Shown here: piece by piece, positions 1-7,808 of the stretch
How positions within the stretch are numbered: the first letter of the stretch is position 1
How the letters are laid out: each line of letters opens with the position of its first letter
Translations under genes and position numbers: made by a program
The notes under the pieces: model-generated
What the model saw: the letters and a program-made list of their open reading frames with translations, nothing else
Databases searched by the model: none
What the model was told of the DNA's origin: nothing
Origin: Saccharothrix coeruleofusca
GTDB taxonomy: Bacteria > Actinomycetota > Actinomycetes > Mycobacteriales > Pseudonocardiaceae
Length of the DNA: 51,104 nt
Direction: 5' to 3'
Assembly (NCBI RefSeq): GCF_014648515.1
Contig: NZ_BMRG01000011.1
Location: 145,840 to 196,943 of the forward strand

Positions 1-180
1 CTCGACCTGCTCGTCGGCCCCCGCGAACGGCCAGAACACCACGCCGTAGCCCACCGGGTCGGTCGCGACCACCAGCGGCACCACGGCCGCGACGACGACC
101 GCGGGCGCGGCGAACCACCACCACCGCCGCCGACCCGCCGCCAGGTCGGTCCGGCGGACCACCAGGGCCCAACGCTGCAC
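1..180 (-). CDS. Membrane protein, N-terminal part only (cut by left edge)
   Basis: Reading leftwards from a GTG at 178-180, an open frame runs off the window edge. The visible 60 residues start VQRWALVVRR, then a hydrophobic stretch at about residues 20-42 (WWWFAAPAVVVAAVVPLVVA) followed by VGYGVVFWPFAG. This looks like one membrane segment or an uncleaved signal anchor. The strong third-position G/C bias supports coding. It is divergent from maf, with about 90 bp between the two starts. The family cannot be recognised from this fragment, and the frame stays open upstream, so the true start could be slightly further right. Confidence 0.5.
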   Translation of the reverse strand, partial: MQRWALVVRRTDLAAGRRRWWWFAAPAVVVAAVVPLVVATDPVGYGVVFWPFAGADEQVE

Positions 181-256
181 ACCACGAGGGTGCCCGCCGC
201 CCGGCCCCGGCCGCATCGGTAGTTCTACGCACCGCGTTGGCCGGGACCGCGTTGGT

Positions 257-262
257 TAGGGT
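257..262 (+). promoter_or_regulatory. -10 box for maf (leaderless start)
   Basis: TAGGGT lies 6 nt before the GTG of maf, and there is no Shine-Dalgarno sequence. This spacing would place the transcription start at the start codon. The same layout occurs before several other genes in this window. Confidence 0.4.
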
Positions 263-268
263 TGGCGG

Positions 269-874
269 GTGCGATTCGTGCTGGCTTCCGCGTCCCCCGC
301 CCGCCTGGCCGTGCTCCGCGCCGCCGGGGTGGAACCCGTGGTCCGGGTGTCCGGTGTGGACGAGGACGCGGTGGCCGCCGCGCTGGTCGACCCCTCCCCC
401 GCCGAGCTGGTGACCGCGCTGGCCGTGGCCAAGGCCGAGGCCGTCGCGGGCGACGAGCGGGACGCCGTGGTGGTCGGCTGCGACTCGATGCTGCTCACCG
501 CCGACGGCAGGCTGCAGGGCAAGCCCGGCACCGTCGAGGTGGCCAGGGAGCGCTGGCAGCGCATGGCGGGCACCACCGGCACCCTGCTCACCGGGCACGC
601 CGTGCTGCGCCTCAAGGACGGCCAGGTCGCCGACCGCGCCGCCGCGCACGAGGCCACCTCGGTCCGCTTCGGCACCCCGACCGAGGACGAGCTGGAGGCG
701 TACCTGGCCACCGGCGAGCCGCTGGGCGTCGCGGGCGCGTTCACCCTCGACGGCCTGGGCGGGTGGTTCGTGGACGGCATCGACGGCGACCCGTCCAGCG
801 TCATCGGCATCAGCCTGCCGCTGACCCGCCGCCTGCTGCGCCAGGTCGGCGTCACCGTGTCCGACATCTGGTAG
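269..874 (+). CDS. maf: Maf family nucleotide pyrophosphatase
   Basis: This 201-residue protein starts RFVLASASPARL, the Maf signature (L-A-S-x-S-x-R-x-x-L) that forms part of the nucleotide-binding cleft. Later conserved blocks are VVGCDSML (about 70-77) with the catalytic Asp, and a C-terminal DGLGGWFVDGIDGDPSSVIG segment typical of the family. Maf proteins hydrolyse non-canonical nucleoside triphosphates such as dTTP/UTP or modified nucleotides to monophosphates, and were first described as septum-formation inhibitors. The length is normal for the family. The GTG start at 269 sits 6 nt after a TAGGGT box. In many actinobacteria maf lies close to acyl-CoA carboxylase genes, as here (accA3-like gene at 3170). 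Confidence 0.93.
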   Translation: MRFVLASASPARLAVLRAAGVEPVVRVSGVDEDAVAAALVDPSPAELVTALAVAKAEAVAGDERDAVVVGCDSMLLTADGRLQGKPGTVEVARERWQRMAGTTGTLLTGHAVLRLKDGQVADRAAAHEATSVRFGTPTEDELEAYLATGEPLGVAGAFTLDGLGGWFVDGIDGDPSSVIGISLPLTRRLLRQVGVTVSDIW

Positions 875-936
875 CGGTTGTCACACCTGCCCGCGTTCGG
901 GAAGCTCCCTGGCAGCCCCCGGCGTTGGGAGGTGCG

Positions 937-1008
937 ATGAACGAACTGCTGACGCGCCGCCGTCACATCGACTTCGGGCGCAGGACGAACACGGGCTGTC
1001 GGGGCTGA
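937..1008 (+). CDS. Putative cis-regulatory leader peptide (RRHID...CR type)
   Basis: This is a 23-codon ORF with an ATG at 937 preceded 4 nt upstream by a strong GGGAGG ribosome-binding site. The peptide begins MNELLTRRRHID and ends TNTGCRG, with a single Cys codon (TGT) three codons before the stop. Short actinobacterial ORFs with a T/S-RRHID/VDL core and a C-terminal Cys-Arg are known as putative leader peptides upstream of sulfur-assimilation and transport genes, where Cys-tRNA supply is thought to set ribosome stalling. It ends 48 nt before a DAACS transporter, so it most likely controls that gene. The function is inferred from motif and position. I see no clear terminator hairpin in 1009-1056, so control of translation initiation is as likely as attenuation. 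Confidence 0.72.
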   Translation: MNELLTRRRHIDFGRRTNTGCRG

Positions 1009-1056
1009 TCCGCCCTCGACCCCCCGTCCCCCTGCGCACCCCACCGGAGCACCGCA

Positions 1057-2385
1057 GTGTCGTTCGTCCGCAGTTACACCAAGCCGAAGGTCTTCGGCGC
1101 GACCGTCCTGGCCGCGCTGGTCCTGGGCGCCCTCGCGGGCTACCTGGCCCAGGCCACCGACCAGTCCTGGCTGGTCACCACCCTGGACAAGGTCGGTGAC
1201 GTGTTCACCAGCCTGCTCCAGCTCACCGTCATCCCCCTGGTGTTCACCGCGATCGTGGTGGGCATCACCAGCCTGCGCAAGCTCGGCGGCTCCCGCACCG
1301 CCGCCCGGCTGGGCGGCAAGACGCTGCTGTGGTTCGCCGCCACCTCGCTGGTCGCGGTCCTCATCGGCCTGGCCATCGCGCTGGTCTTCGGGCCGGGCAA
1401 GGGCGTGCAGGTGACGCCGAGCGAGGCCACCGTCGAGCGGCTGTCCGCCCGCGCCACCGGCTCGTGGGGCGCGCTGCTGGACTCGCTGGTGCCGTCGAAC
1501 CTGTTCACCGCCTTCACCGAGGGCGAGGTGCTCCAGGTCGTGTTCATCTCGCTGCTGGTCGGCTTCGCCGCGTACGCGCTGGGCGAGAAGGCCGCGCCCT
1601 TCGTCAACCTCACCCGCTCGGCGTTCGACCTGATCCAGAAGATCGTCGGCTGGATCGTGCTGCTCGCCCCGATCGGCGTGTTCGGCCTGATCGGCACCGC
1701 GTTCGCCACCTACGGCAACTCGTTCGTCCGCCCGCTGTTCTCGCTGATCGCGGCGGTCTACGGGGGCACGCTGCTGGTGCTGTTCGTGGTCTACCCGGTC
1801 CTGCTGCGGTTCGTCGGCCAGGTCAGCCCCCGCGTGTTCTTCGCCAAGGCGTGGACCGCGATCCAGTTCGCCTTCGTGTCCCGCTCCTCGGGCGCGACGC
1901 TGCCGCTGAGCAGGCAGACCGCCGCCAACCTGGGCGTGGACTCGGACTACGCCAGCTTCGCCGTGCCGCTGGGCACCACCACCAAGATGGACGGCTGCGC
2001 CGCGGTCTACCCGGCCATCGCCACGGTGTTCATCGCCAACCTGTTCGGCGTGCAGCTGGGCGTGTGGCAGTACGTGGCGATCGTCGCGGTCGCGGTGTTC
2101 GGCGCGCTGGCCACCGCGGGCACCACGGGCTGGTTCACCATGCTGACGCTGACCCTGGGCGCGGTGAACATGCCGCCGGAGGTCATCGCCACCGGCGTGG
2201 CCGTGGTCTACGCGATCGACCCGATCCTGGACATGGTCCGCACCGCCACCAACGTGGCGGGCCAGATCACCGTGCCGGTGCTGGTCGCCCGCGGCGAGGG
2301 CCTGATCGACGACGAGGTGCTCAACGCGCCCAGCGCCCCGCCGCTGCTCGACGGCGGCCCGGTCCGGGAGCCGCTGCCCGCCTGA
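1057..2385 (+). CDS. DAACS-family symporter, probable L-cystine (TcyP-like) transporter
   Basis: This 442-residue integral membrane protein has the dicarboxylate/amino acid:cation symporter fold. It carries eight hydrophobic segments, the HP2-like serine tip SRSSGATLPLS (about 274-284), the TM7 segment TTTKMDGCAAVYPAI (about 307-321) and the TM8 substrate segment DPILDMVRTATNVAG (about 383-397). Glutamate and C4-dicarboxylate members usually have NMDGTA in TM7. The GCAxxYPA here is closer, from memory, to cystine carriers of the TcyP/YdjN group. A leader ORF of the kind associated with sulfur genes lies directly upstream and supports cystine uptake. The GTG start at 1057 has CGGAG at a suitable distance. 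The gene is convergent with the next one, 7 bp away. The DAACS family is certain; the substrate is inference. Confidence 0.85.
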   Translation: MSFVRSYTKPKVFGATVLAALVLGALAGYLAQATDQSWLVTTLDKVGDVFTSLLQLTVIPLVFTAIVVGITSLRKLGGSRTAARLGGKTLLWFAATSLVAVLIGLAIALVFGPGKGVQVTPSEATVERLSARATGSWGALLDSLVPSNLFTAFTEGEVLQVVFISLLVGFAAYALGEKAAPFVNLTRSAFDLIQKIVGWIVLLAPIGVFGLIGTAFATYGNSFVRPLFSLIAAVYGGTLLVLFVVYPVLLRFVGQVSPRVFFAKAWTAIQFAFVSRSSGATLPLSRQTAANLGVDSDYASFAVPLGTTTKMDGCAAVYPAIATVFIANLFGVQLGVWQYVAIVAVAVFGALATAGTTGWFTMLTLTLGAVNMPPEVIATGVAVVYAIDPILDMVRTATNVAGQITVPVLVARGEGLIDDEVLNAPSAPPLLDGGPVREPLPA

Positions 2386-2392
2386 CCCCCCG

Positions 2393-3061
2393 CTAACCGC
2401 ACGGACGAAGCCCTGCCTGGGGCGGCCGCACGATCGGCCACCCCGGCAGGGCTTCGGGCTCCGCGACGATGGCCGTGCAGCCCAGCTCCCCCGTCTCACC
2501 CGCCAGGGTGAACACCTGCGCGAACCGCCGCAGGCACTCCTGGCCCGCCGGGCAGGCCCGCTGCACCGCCACCACGTCGACCACGCCGTCGCCGTCCACG
2601 TCGTGCAGGCCGAGGTGGCCGCCGCTGGAGACGTAGGGCCTGGGGGCCTTGGTCCACACCGCGCCGCGGCGCACCAGCACCTCGCCCAGCTCCTCGGTGC
2701 CCGCCTTGCCGCGCACCAGGCAGACGCTGGTCTCGGCGTCCACGCAGCTCAGCGACTCGTCGTTGAGCTCGGCGCCGGACTGGGCGACGGCCAGCTCGAA
2801 GATGTACCGGCCGGAGGTGCCGCTGGTGCGGGTGTAGCCGGAGCCCTGGCCCGCCAGCACCTCCACCTCGTCGCCGACCACCACCGCCTCGGCCACCGAG
2901 CGGCACGCGGTGGTGCCGCACATCAGCTCGTCCCTCGGCGGCGAGAGGTCCGCGTCCGAGAGGGCGGCGGGGCGGGTGGACCAGGCGTAGAGCACCCCCG
3001 CGACGGTGATCGCGACGGCCGCGCAGGCTGTGCTCAACACGGTGGCGGGAGGTCGTGTCAC
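2393..3061 (-). CDS. Hypothetical secreted or membrane-anchored protein with FG-GAP-like end
   Basis: This 222-residue protein begins at a GTG (3061) and has an N-terminal hydrophobic segment (TACAAVAITVAGVLYAW, about 10-26), so it is exported or membrane-anchored. The extracytoplasmic part contains paired cysteines (MCGTTAC, CPAGQEC) and the segment DVDGDGVVDVVAV, a calcium-loop pattern of FG-GAP/VCBS repeats. No enzyme motif is visible. A start further upstream is possible but would run into the accA3 promoter region. It is divergent from accA3 and convergent with the transporter gene. I do not recognise a named family. Confidence 0.68.
   Translation of the reverse strand: MTRPPATVLSTACAAVAITVAGVLYAWSTRPAALSDADLSPPRDELMCGTTACRSVAEAVVVGDEVEVLAGQGSGYTRTSGTSGRYIFELAVAQSGAELNDESLSCVDAETSVCLVRGKAGTEELGEVLVRRGAVWTKAPRPYVSSGGHLGLHDVDGDGVVDVVAVQRACPAGQECLRRFAQVFTLAGETGELGCTAIVAEPEALPGWPIVRPPQAGLRPCG
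2407..2455. terminator. Long hairpin at a convergent gene junction, inside coding sequence
   Basis: GAAGCCCTGCC (2407-2417), GGGG (2419-2422) and GGCC (2424-2427) pair with GGCC (2436-2439), CCCC (2441-2444) and GGCAGGGCTTC (2445-2455) around an 8-nt loop. That is 19 pairs with one bulge and one mismatch. The hairpin lies just past the transporter stop and within the last codons of the minus-strand gene, so it can act on the plus-strand transcript. There is no U tract, as is common in actinobacteria. Confidence 0.55.
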
Positions 3062-3169
3062 GGGCGGATTCTCGCACTCGCACGTGAGCTGTCTCTCGGT
3101 TGATGCGCACCAGGGGGTCACTAAACTCGCCCCATCGCCACCACCAGCGCTGCCAGGAGGTAGGACGTC

Positions 3170-4936
3170 GTGTCGCTGCGCAAGGTCCTCGTCGCCAACC
3201 GCGGCGAGATCGCCGTCCGGGTCATCCGGGCCTGCCGGGACGCGGGGCTGGCCAGCGTGGCGGTCTACGCCGACCCCGACCGGGACGCCCCGTTCGTCCG
3301 GCTCGCCGACGAGGCGTTCGCCCTGGGCGGCAGCACGCCCGGCGAGAGCTACCTGTCGGTGGACAAGCTGCTGGACGTGGCCAAGCGGTCGGGCGCGGAC
3401 TCGGTGCACCCCGGCTACGGCTTCCTGTCCGAGAACGCCGATTTCGCGCAGGCCGTCCTGGACGCGGGCCTGACCTGGATCGGGCCGACCCCGCACGCCA
3501 TCCGCGCCCTCGGCGACAAGGTCACCGCCCGGCACATCGCGCTGCGCGCGGGCGCGCCGCTGGTGCCCGGCACCAAGGACCCGGTGTCCGGCCCGGACGA
3601 GGTCGTGGCCTTCGCCAGGGAGCACGGCCTGCCGGTGGCCATCAAGGCCGCGTTCGGCGGCGGCGGGCGCGGCCTGAAGGTGGCCCGCACGCTGGAGGAG
3701 ATCCCCGAGCTGTACGACAGCGCGGTGCGCGAGGCGGTGGCCGCGTTCGGCCGGGGCGAGTGCTTCGTCGAGCGCTACCTGGACAAGCCGCGGCACGTCG
3801 AGGCCCAGGTGCTGGCCGACCAGCACGGCAACGTCGTGGTCGTGGGCACCCGCGACTGCTCGTTGCAGCGCCGCCACCAGAAGCTGGTCGAGGAGGCCCC
3901 GGCGCCGTTCCTGACCGACGAGCAGCGCGCCACCATCCACTCCTCCGCGCGGGCGATCTGCAAGGAGGCCGGCTACCACGGCGCGGGCACCGTCGAGTAC
4001 CTGGTCGCGCTGGACGGCACCATCTCGTTCCTGGAGGTCAACACCCGGCTGCAGGTGGAGCACCCGGTCAGCGAGGAGACCGCGGGCGTCGACCTGGTGC
4101 GCGAGCAGTTCCGGATCGCGGCCGGTGAGCCGCTGCGGTTCACCGAGGACCCCACGCCGCGCGGTCACTCCATCGAGTTCCGCATCAACGGCGAGGACGC
4201 GGGCCGCAACTTCCTGCCCGCCCCCGGCACGGTCACCTCGTTCGTCGCGCCGTCCGGCCCCGGCGTCCGGGTGGACGCGGGCGTGGAGAGCGGCACCGTC
4301 ATCGGCGGCCAGTTCGACTCGCTGCTGGCCAAGCTCGTCGTCACCGGTGAAGACCGCGCCCAGGCGCTGGAGCGGGCCCGGCGGGCGCTGGACGAGATGG
4401 TCGTGGAGGGCATGGCCACCGTGCTGCCGTTCCACCGGCTGGTCGTGCGCGACCCGGCGTTCGTCGGCGACGAGAGCGGCTTCAGCGTGCACACCCGGTG
4501 GATCGAGACCGAGTTCGACAACACCGTGCCCCCGTTCACCGACCCGGCCGAGGCCGAGGAGGAGCAGCCGAGGCGGACCGTGGTGGTCGAGGTCGGCGGC
4601 AGGCGGCTGGAGGTGTCGCTGCCCGGCGACCTCGCGCCCGCCACCGGCGGCGGCCGGGCCTCGGGCGCGAAGGCCAAGCCGCGCAAGCGCGGCGGCGGCA
4701 AGGGCGGCGCGGCGGCCTCCGGCGACGCGGTGTCCGCGCCGATGCAGGGCACCATCGTCAAGGTGGCCGTCGAGGAGGGGCAGCGGGTCGAGGCGGGCGA
4801 GCTGATCGTCGTGCTGGAGGCCATGAAGATGGAGAACCCGGTGACCGCGCACAAGGCGGGCGTGGTGACCGGCCTGGCGGCCGAGCCGGGCGCGCCCGTC
4901 ACGCAGGGCACCGTGCTCTGCGAGATCAAGGATTGA
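3170..4936 (+). CDS. accA3: Acyl-CoA carboxylase alpha subunit (biotin carboxylase + biotin carrier)
   Basis: This 588-residue fusion has the biotin carboxylase domain first, with [18 protein letters not shown] at the N-terminus, [10 protein letters not shown] (80-89), the ATP-grasp loop GGGGRG (163-168) and [12 protein letters not shown] in the catalytic region. A Gly/Lys/Ala-rich linker (about 500-515) leads to a C-terminal biotin carrier domain with EAMKMENP, where Lys553 is the biotin attachment site. With an AccD-type beta subunit (not in this window) it carboxylates acetyl-CoA and/or propionyl-CoA, giving malonyl-CoA for lipids and methylmalonyl-CoA. The methylmalonyl-CoA mutase genes at 21-25 kb act just downstream. 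The GTG start follows AGGAGG by 7 nt. The length and order match M. tuberculosis AccA3, hence the symbol. Acyl chain preference cannot be read from this subunit. Confidence 0.93.
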   Translation: MSLRKVLVANRGEIAVRVIRACRDAGLASVAVYADPDRDAPFVRLADEAFALGGSTPGESYLSVDKLLDVAKRSGADSVHPGYGFLSENADFAQAVLDAGLTWIGPTPHAIRALGDKVTARHIALRAGAPLVPGTKDPVSGPDEVVAFAREHGLPVAIKAAFGGGGRGLKVARTLEEIPELYDSAVREAVAAFGRGECFVERYLDKPRHVEAQVLADQHGNVVVVGTRDCSLQRRHQKLVEEAPAPFLTDEQRATIHSSARAICKEAGYHGAGTVEYLVALDGTISFLEVNTRLQVEHPVSEETAGVDLVREQFRIAAGEPLRFTEDPTPRGHSIEFRINGEDAGRNFLPAPGTVTSFVAPSGPGVRVDAGVESGTVIGGQFDSLLAKLVVTGEDRAQALERARRALDEMVVEGMATVLPFHRLVVRDPAFVGDESGFSVHTRWIETEFDNTVPPFTDPAEAEEEQPRRTVVVEVGGRRLEVSLPGDLAPATGGGRASGAKAKPRKRGGGKGGAAASGDAVSAPMQGTIVKVAVEEGQRVEAGELIVVLEAMKMENPVTAHKAGVVTGLAAEPGAPVTQGTVLCEIKD

Positions 4937-4946
4937 GCCCGGCCGC

Positions 4947-5327
4947 GTGGATGAGCGGGACATCCGGATCGGCGACGCCGAGCGCGCGCAGGCGCTGGAG
5001 CTGCTCGGCGAGCACCTGGGCGAGGGCAGGCTGGACGTCGAGGAGTACGGCGAGCGCTCGGCCCGCGTGAGCACCGCCAGGACGCGCGGTGAGCTGATGG
5101 CCCTGTTCGCCGACCTGCCCCCGCCGCGTCCCCGGTTCCAGCAGGTCGCGCCGCTGTCGACGGCGCAGCCGCCGGTGCGGCGGTCGTTCCGCCCGGACCC
5201 GCGCGTGGTGGTGCCCCTGGTGGTGCTGGCGTGCGTCGGGTTGTGGGCGCTGGTGCGGATTCCGCAGGTGCTGCTGCTCATCCCCGTCGCGGTGCTGCTG
5301 CTCGGCGGGATGGGCAGGCGGCGGTGA
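4947..5327 (+). CDS. DUF1707 protein with C-terminal membrane segments
   Basis: This 126-residue protein starts at a GTG 10 nt after the accA3 stop. The N-terminal half is a DUF1707 (SHOCT-like) domain: DIRIGDAERAQALELLGEHL, then GEGRLDVEEYGERSARVSTARTRGEL with the invariant GRL-x-x-x-E-Y-x-E-R pattern. The C-terminal part after a proline-rich linker is two hydrophobic runs (VVVPLVVLACVGLWALV and VLLLIPVAVLLLGGM), ending in basic residues. DUF1707 is widespread in actinobacteria and its function is unknown; it may mediate oligomerisation at the membrane. The stop overlaps the next start by 4 nt (GTGA), so the HAD gene is probably translationally coupled to it. A second DUF1707 gene lies at 38825. 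Confidence 0.85.
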   Translation: MDERDIRIGDAERAQALELLGEHLGEGRLDVEEYGERSARVSTARTRGELMALFADLPPPRPRFQQVAPLSTAQPPVRRSFRPDPRVVVPLVVLACVGLWALVRIPQVLLLIPVAVLLLGGMGRRR

Positions 5328-6178
5328 GCGCGCCGACGCTGCTGCTGCTCGACCTGGACGGGGTGCTGCGGCGGCACGGGCCGGACGACCCGGTCGAGGA
5401 CGCGCACGGGCTGCCGCGCGGCGCGCTGGCGCGGGTGGCGTTCGAGCTGGCCGGTCCCGCGCTGGTCGGCGAGGTGCCCGACGAGCGGTGGCGGGAGGCG
5501 ATCCGCGACCGGCTGGCGGCCGACGGCCTCCCCCGCGCCACCGCCGAGGCGGCGGTGGCCGCGTGGACCCGGCCGGGCACCGTGGTGCCCGAGGTGCTGG
5601 AGCTGGTCCGGCGGGTGCGGCGGCGGTGCCGGGTGGCGCTGCTGACCAACGCCACCAGCAGGCTGCCCGAGGACCTGCGCGCGCTGGGCCTGGACCGCGA
5701 GGTGGACGCGGTGGTCTCGTCCAGCCGCATCGGCGTGGCCAAGCCCGCCCCCGAGGCGTTCCGCCGCGCGCTGCGCGTCCTGCAGCACTCCCCGTCCAGG
5801 ACGCTGTTCTGCGACGACGACCCGGACAACGCCGCCGCGGCGCGCTCCGTCGGCATCGACGGCGTGCACGTCCCCGACTACCCCGCCCTGCACGAGGCGC
5901 TGACCACCCGCGGCCTGCTGGACGACCCCGCGCCCACCGGCGACGCGCCCGCCCCCGTCCCGGTCCTGCTGGTCCTGCACGACCGCGACGAGGCCGAAGC
6001 GCTGGCCGACCGGCTCGCCGCCGAGGGCTGGGCCCCCTGCCACGTGCACAAGGACCTCCTGGCGGGCGAGGACGACGCCGAGGACGCCGACTGGCTCGTC
6101 GAGCTGACCACCGCCCCCGACGGCCGCCCCGCCTCCGCCCACCGCCCCCACCTGTCCACCCTCGGTGTGCTGTATTGA
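5324..6178 (+). CDS. HAD-superfamily hydrolase with extra C-terminal domain
   Basis: This 284-residue protein begins at a GTG overlapping the previous stop (GTGA). HAD motif I is LLDLDGVLRR (about 7-16). Motif II is LLTNATSRLP, motif III lies in KPAPEAFRRALRVL, and motif IV is FCDDDPDN, all in the usual order of phosphoglycolate phosphatase-like or epoxide hydrolase N-terminal-like HADs. The core ends near residue 205. About 75 more residues after a proline/alanine linker form a separate small domain (VPVLLVLHDRDEAEALADRL...EGWAPCHVHKD), resembling Asp/Glu-rich RraB-like ferredoxin folds, although that match is only a guess. The phosphatase activity is inferred from motifs and the substrate is unknown. 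Confidence 0.82.
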   Translation: MSAPTLLLLDLDGVLRRHGPDDPVEDAHGLPRGALARVAFELAGPALVGEVPDERWREAIRDRLAADGLPRATAEAAVAAWTRPGTVVPEVLELVRRVRRRCRVALLTNATSRLPEDLRALGLDREVDAVVSSSRIGVAKPAPEAFRRALRVLQHSPSRTLFCDDDPDNAAAARSVGIDGVHVPDYPALHEALTTRGLLDDPAPTGDAPAPVPVLLVLHDRDEAEALADRLAAEGWAPCHVHKDLLAGEDDAEDADWLVELTTAPDGRPASAHRPHLSTLGVLY

Positions 6179-6278
6179 GCTCGGCTCACCCGATCACGCG
6201 AACCGGGCGTCCGGTGGGACGAGCCGGGCGTTCACCGCTTTGGGTGTTCCGGGGCCGGGGGCGCTAGCGTCGGGGGGC

Positions 6279-6719
6279 ATGGAACCGGTCGAGATCAACG
6301 CGGGCGAGTTCTACCTCCGGCAGCTGCGCGCCGACGACCGCGTGGACGACCGGGTCGCCCTGGTCGGCGGCGGCCTGGTCGCGGACATGGCGGCGGCCTC
6401 GGCGCACATCGCCGAGCGCGACCGCGAGTGGGCCGACGACGAGCGGTGCACGTGGGCGGTGTGCGAGCAGCTCACCGGCACCGCGGTCGGCGAGGTCGCG
6501 CTGGCCATGACCGGCGAGCTGACCTGCTGGACCACCCCCGACCACCGGGGCAGGGGCATCGCCACCCACGCCACGTCGGCGGTGCTGCGGTTCGGCTTCG
6601 GCTTCCTGGAGCTGCCCGCCATCACCTGCGCCCCGACCGACGAGGCCGGGCGGCGGGTGGCGGGCCGGTGCGGGTTCTCCCCCGGCGCTCGGCCGGGCGT
6701 GTGGACGCGGCTACGGTAG
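6279..6719 (+). CDS. GNAT family N-acetyltransferase
   Basis: This 146-residue protein has an acetyl-CoA binding loop TTPDHRGRGIATHATSAVLRFGF (Q/R-x-x-G-x-G/A type) preceded by a beta strand GEVALAMTGELTCW, and a C-terminal GRRVAGRCGFSPGA segment matching the alpha4-beta7 end of GNATs. The N-terminal part (LRQLRADDRVDDR) fits the RimJ/RimL-like group that acts on N-terminal or side-chain amines. The ATG at 6279 follows GGGGGG; a TAGCGT box 8 nt upstream of the ATG could also give a nearly leaderless transcript. The next gene starts 6 nt after the stop. The substrate cannot be assigned. Confidence 0.85.
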   Translation: MEPVEINAGEFYLRQLRADDRVDDRVALVGGGLVADMAAASAHIAERDREWADDERCTWAVCEQLTGTAVGEVALAMTGELTCWTTPDHRGRGIATHATSAVLRFGFGFLELPAITCAPTDEAGRRVAGRCGFSPGARPGVWTRLR

Positions 6720-6725
6720 GCGCGC

Positions 6726-7316
6726 ATGAGGGCCACCCGCCTGATCGTCTCCGCGCTCTGCGCGCTGGCGCTGGTCTCGTGCACGCCCGCGCCCGCCGCC
6801 AGGAACGCCGACGGCCCCGTCGAGGAACCGCTCGCGGCGACCACCACGACCGCGCCTGCGCTGCCGCCCAGACCCCGCGACGTGCGCCTGGACGACGTCG
6901 ACCCGTGCGCGGTGCTCACCCCCGAGCAGCGCGCCGAGCTGAGCCTGGACAACCCGCCCAGCCCGTACCTGGAGACCACCTTCGGCAACGCGAAGGCGTG
7001 CACGATCCGCAGCAACATCAGCGGGAACGTGGTGCGGCTGGCCCTCGTCGTAGTGGAGGGAGCGCGGGTGTGGCTGACCGAGGACGCCCAGGTCGACGCC
7101 AGGTTGACCCGGATCATGGGTTTTCCGGCGCTGATCGTGCGCACCCCCCAGCTGGACGAGGTGTGCAACGTGGAGGTCGACGTGGCGGACGGGCAGTTCC
7201 TGGACGTGATGTTCCGCGACGGCGGCAACCGGACCGCCCTCGGCCAGGACGCGCTGTGCCAGGGCGCGCAGCGCGCGGCTGAGGCGGCGGTGGCCAGTTT
7301 GCTGCAGCGGGGCTGA
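6726..7316 (+). CDS. DUF3558 lipoprotein
   Basis: This 196-residue protein has a lipoprotein signal peptide: RATRLIVSALCALALVSC with Cys19 as the lipidation site, then a Pro/Ala/Thr-rich tether. The mature part carries the DUF3558 hallmark DVDPCAVLTPEQRAEL (about 57-72) and conserved cysteines (KACTIR, EVCNVE, ALCQGA). DUF3558 proteins are exported actinobacterial lipoproteins that are very common in Pseudonocardiales, often just upstream of PE/PPE-like and EspG-like genes as here. The role is unknown; an accessory or envelope function for the type VII module is inference. A TACGGT box 8 nt before the ATG may be its own -10. Confidence 0.85.
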   Translation: MRATRLIVSALCALALVSCTPAPAARNADGPVEEPLAATTTTAPALPPRPRDVRLDDVDPCAVLTPEQRAELSLDNPPSPYLETTFGNAKACTIRSNISGNVVRLALVVVEGARVWLTEDAQVDARLTRIMGFPALIVRTPQLDEVCNVEVDVADGQFLDVMFRDGGNRTALGQDALCQGAQRAAEAAVASLLQRG

Positions 7317-7408
7317 CCCGCACGGGGGAAGTAGCGTCCAAGCACTCCCCGCTGTCGGATCGGCCGGCTACAGTGACCGTGCGCTGATGAGAGTCGGGAG
7401 GTCGACCC

Positions 7409-7783
7409 ATGCCGTCGGAAGACCACGGTTGGGGTGCCGACGCGGGTTCACCGCCCGTGTCGCACACGCTGAACGTGGATCCCACCGCGATCCCCAGCCT
7501 CAAGACCGCGTTCTCCGGCGCGCTGACGAAGCTGGACAAGCAGATCGAGCTGGCGATCAACGAGGTCCGCGTGCGTCCGTGGGCGGGCGACCCGGTCAGC
7601 ACCGAGGCCGCGGAGAAGTTCAACGAGCGCTCGTTCGAGTCGGGTGACTCGGCGCTGGGCGCGCTGCAGAGCTACCAGCAGCAGCTCAAGGCGGCGATGG
7701 ACGCGTTGACCCTGGTCGAGCGGCAGTACCACGCCATCGAGGACGACAACACCGGGTTGATGGAGCAGCAGGGCGGCTGCTGA
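7409..7783 (+). CDS. Small helical PE/WXG100-like protein, probable partner of the PPE-like protein
   Basis: This 124-residue protein has a disordered N-terminus (about 20 residues) followed by a predicted helical pair. The turn region reads VRPWAGDPVSTEAAEKFNERSF (about 54-75), placing W-A-G where WXG100/PE proteins have their W-x-G bend. The C-terminus (VERQYHAIEDDNTGLMEQQ) includes a Y-x-x-x-D/E-like element (YHAIED) reminiscent of type VII export signals. The ATG follows GGGAGG. It lies 25 nt ahead of the PPE-like gene, the usual arrangement in which the first protein forms a heterodimer with the PPE protein. The function is inferred from size, helical pattern and context. Confidence 0.75.
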   Translation: MPSEDHGWGADAGSPPVSHTLNVDPTAIPSLKTAFSGALTKLDKQIELAINEVRVRPWAGDPVSTEAAEKFNERSFESGDSALGALQSYQQQLKAAMDALTLVERQYHAIEDDNTGLMEQQGGC

Positions 7784-7808
7784 GGCCGCGGCAGGCAAGG
7801 GGAACTTC

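Noticed and set aside
256-2499. Very long minus-strand open frame (about 747 codons) antisense to maf and the transporter
   Set aside because: Composition is Arg/Gly/Ala/Gln-rich low complexity, as expected for frames opposite GC-rich genes. The plus-strand genes have clear family motifs.
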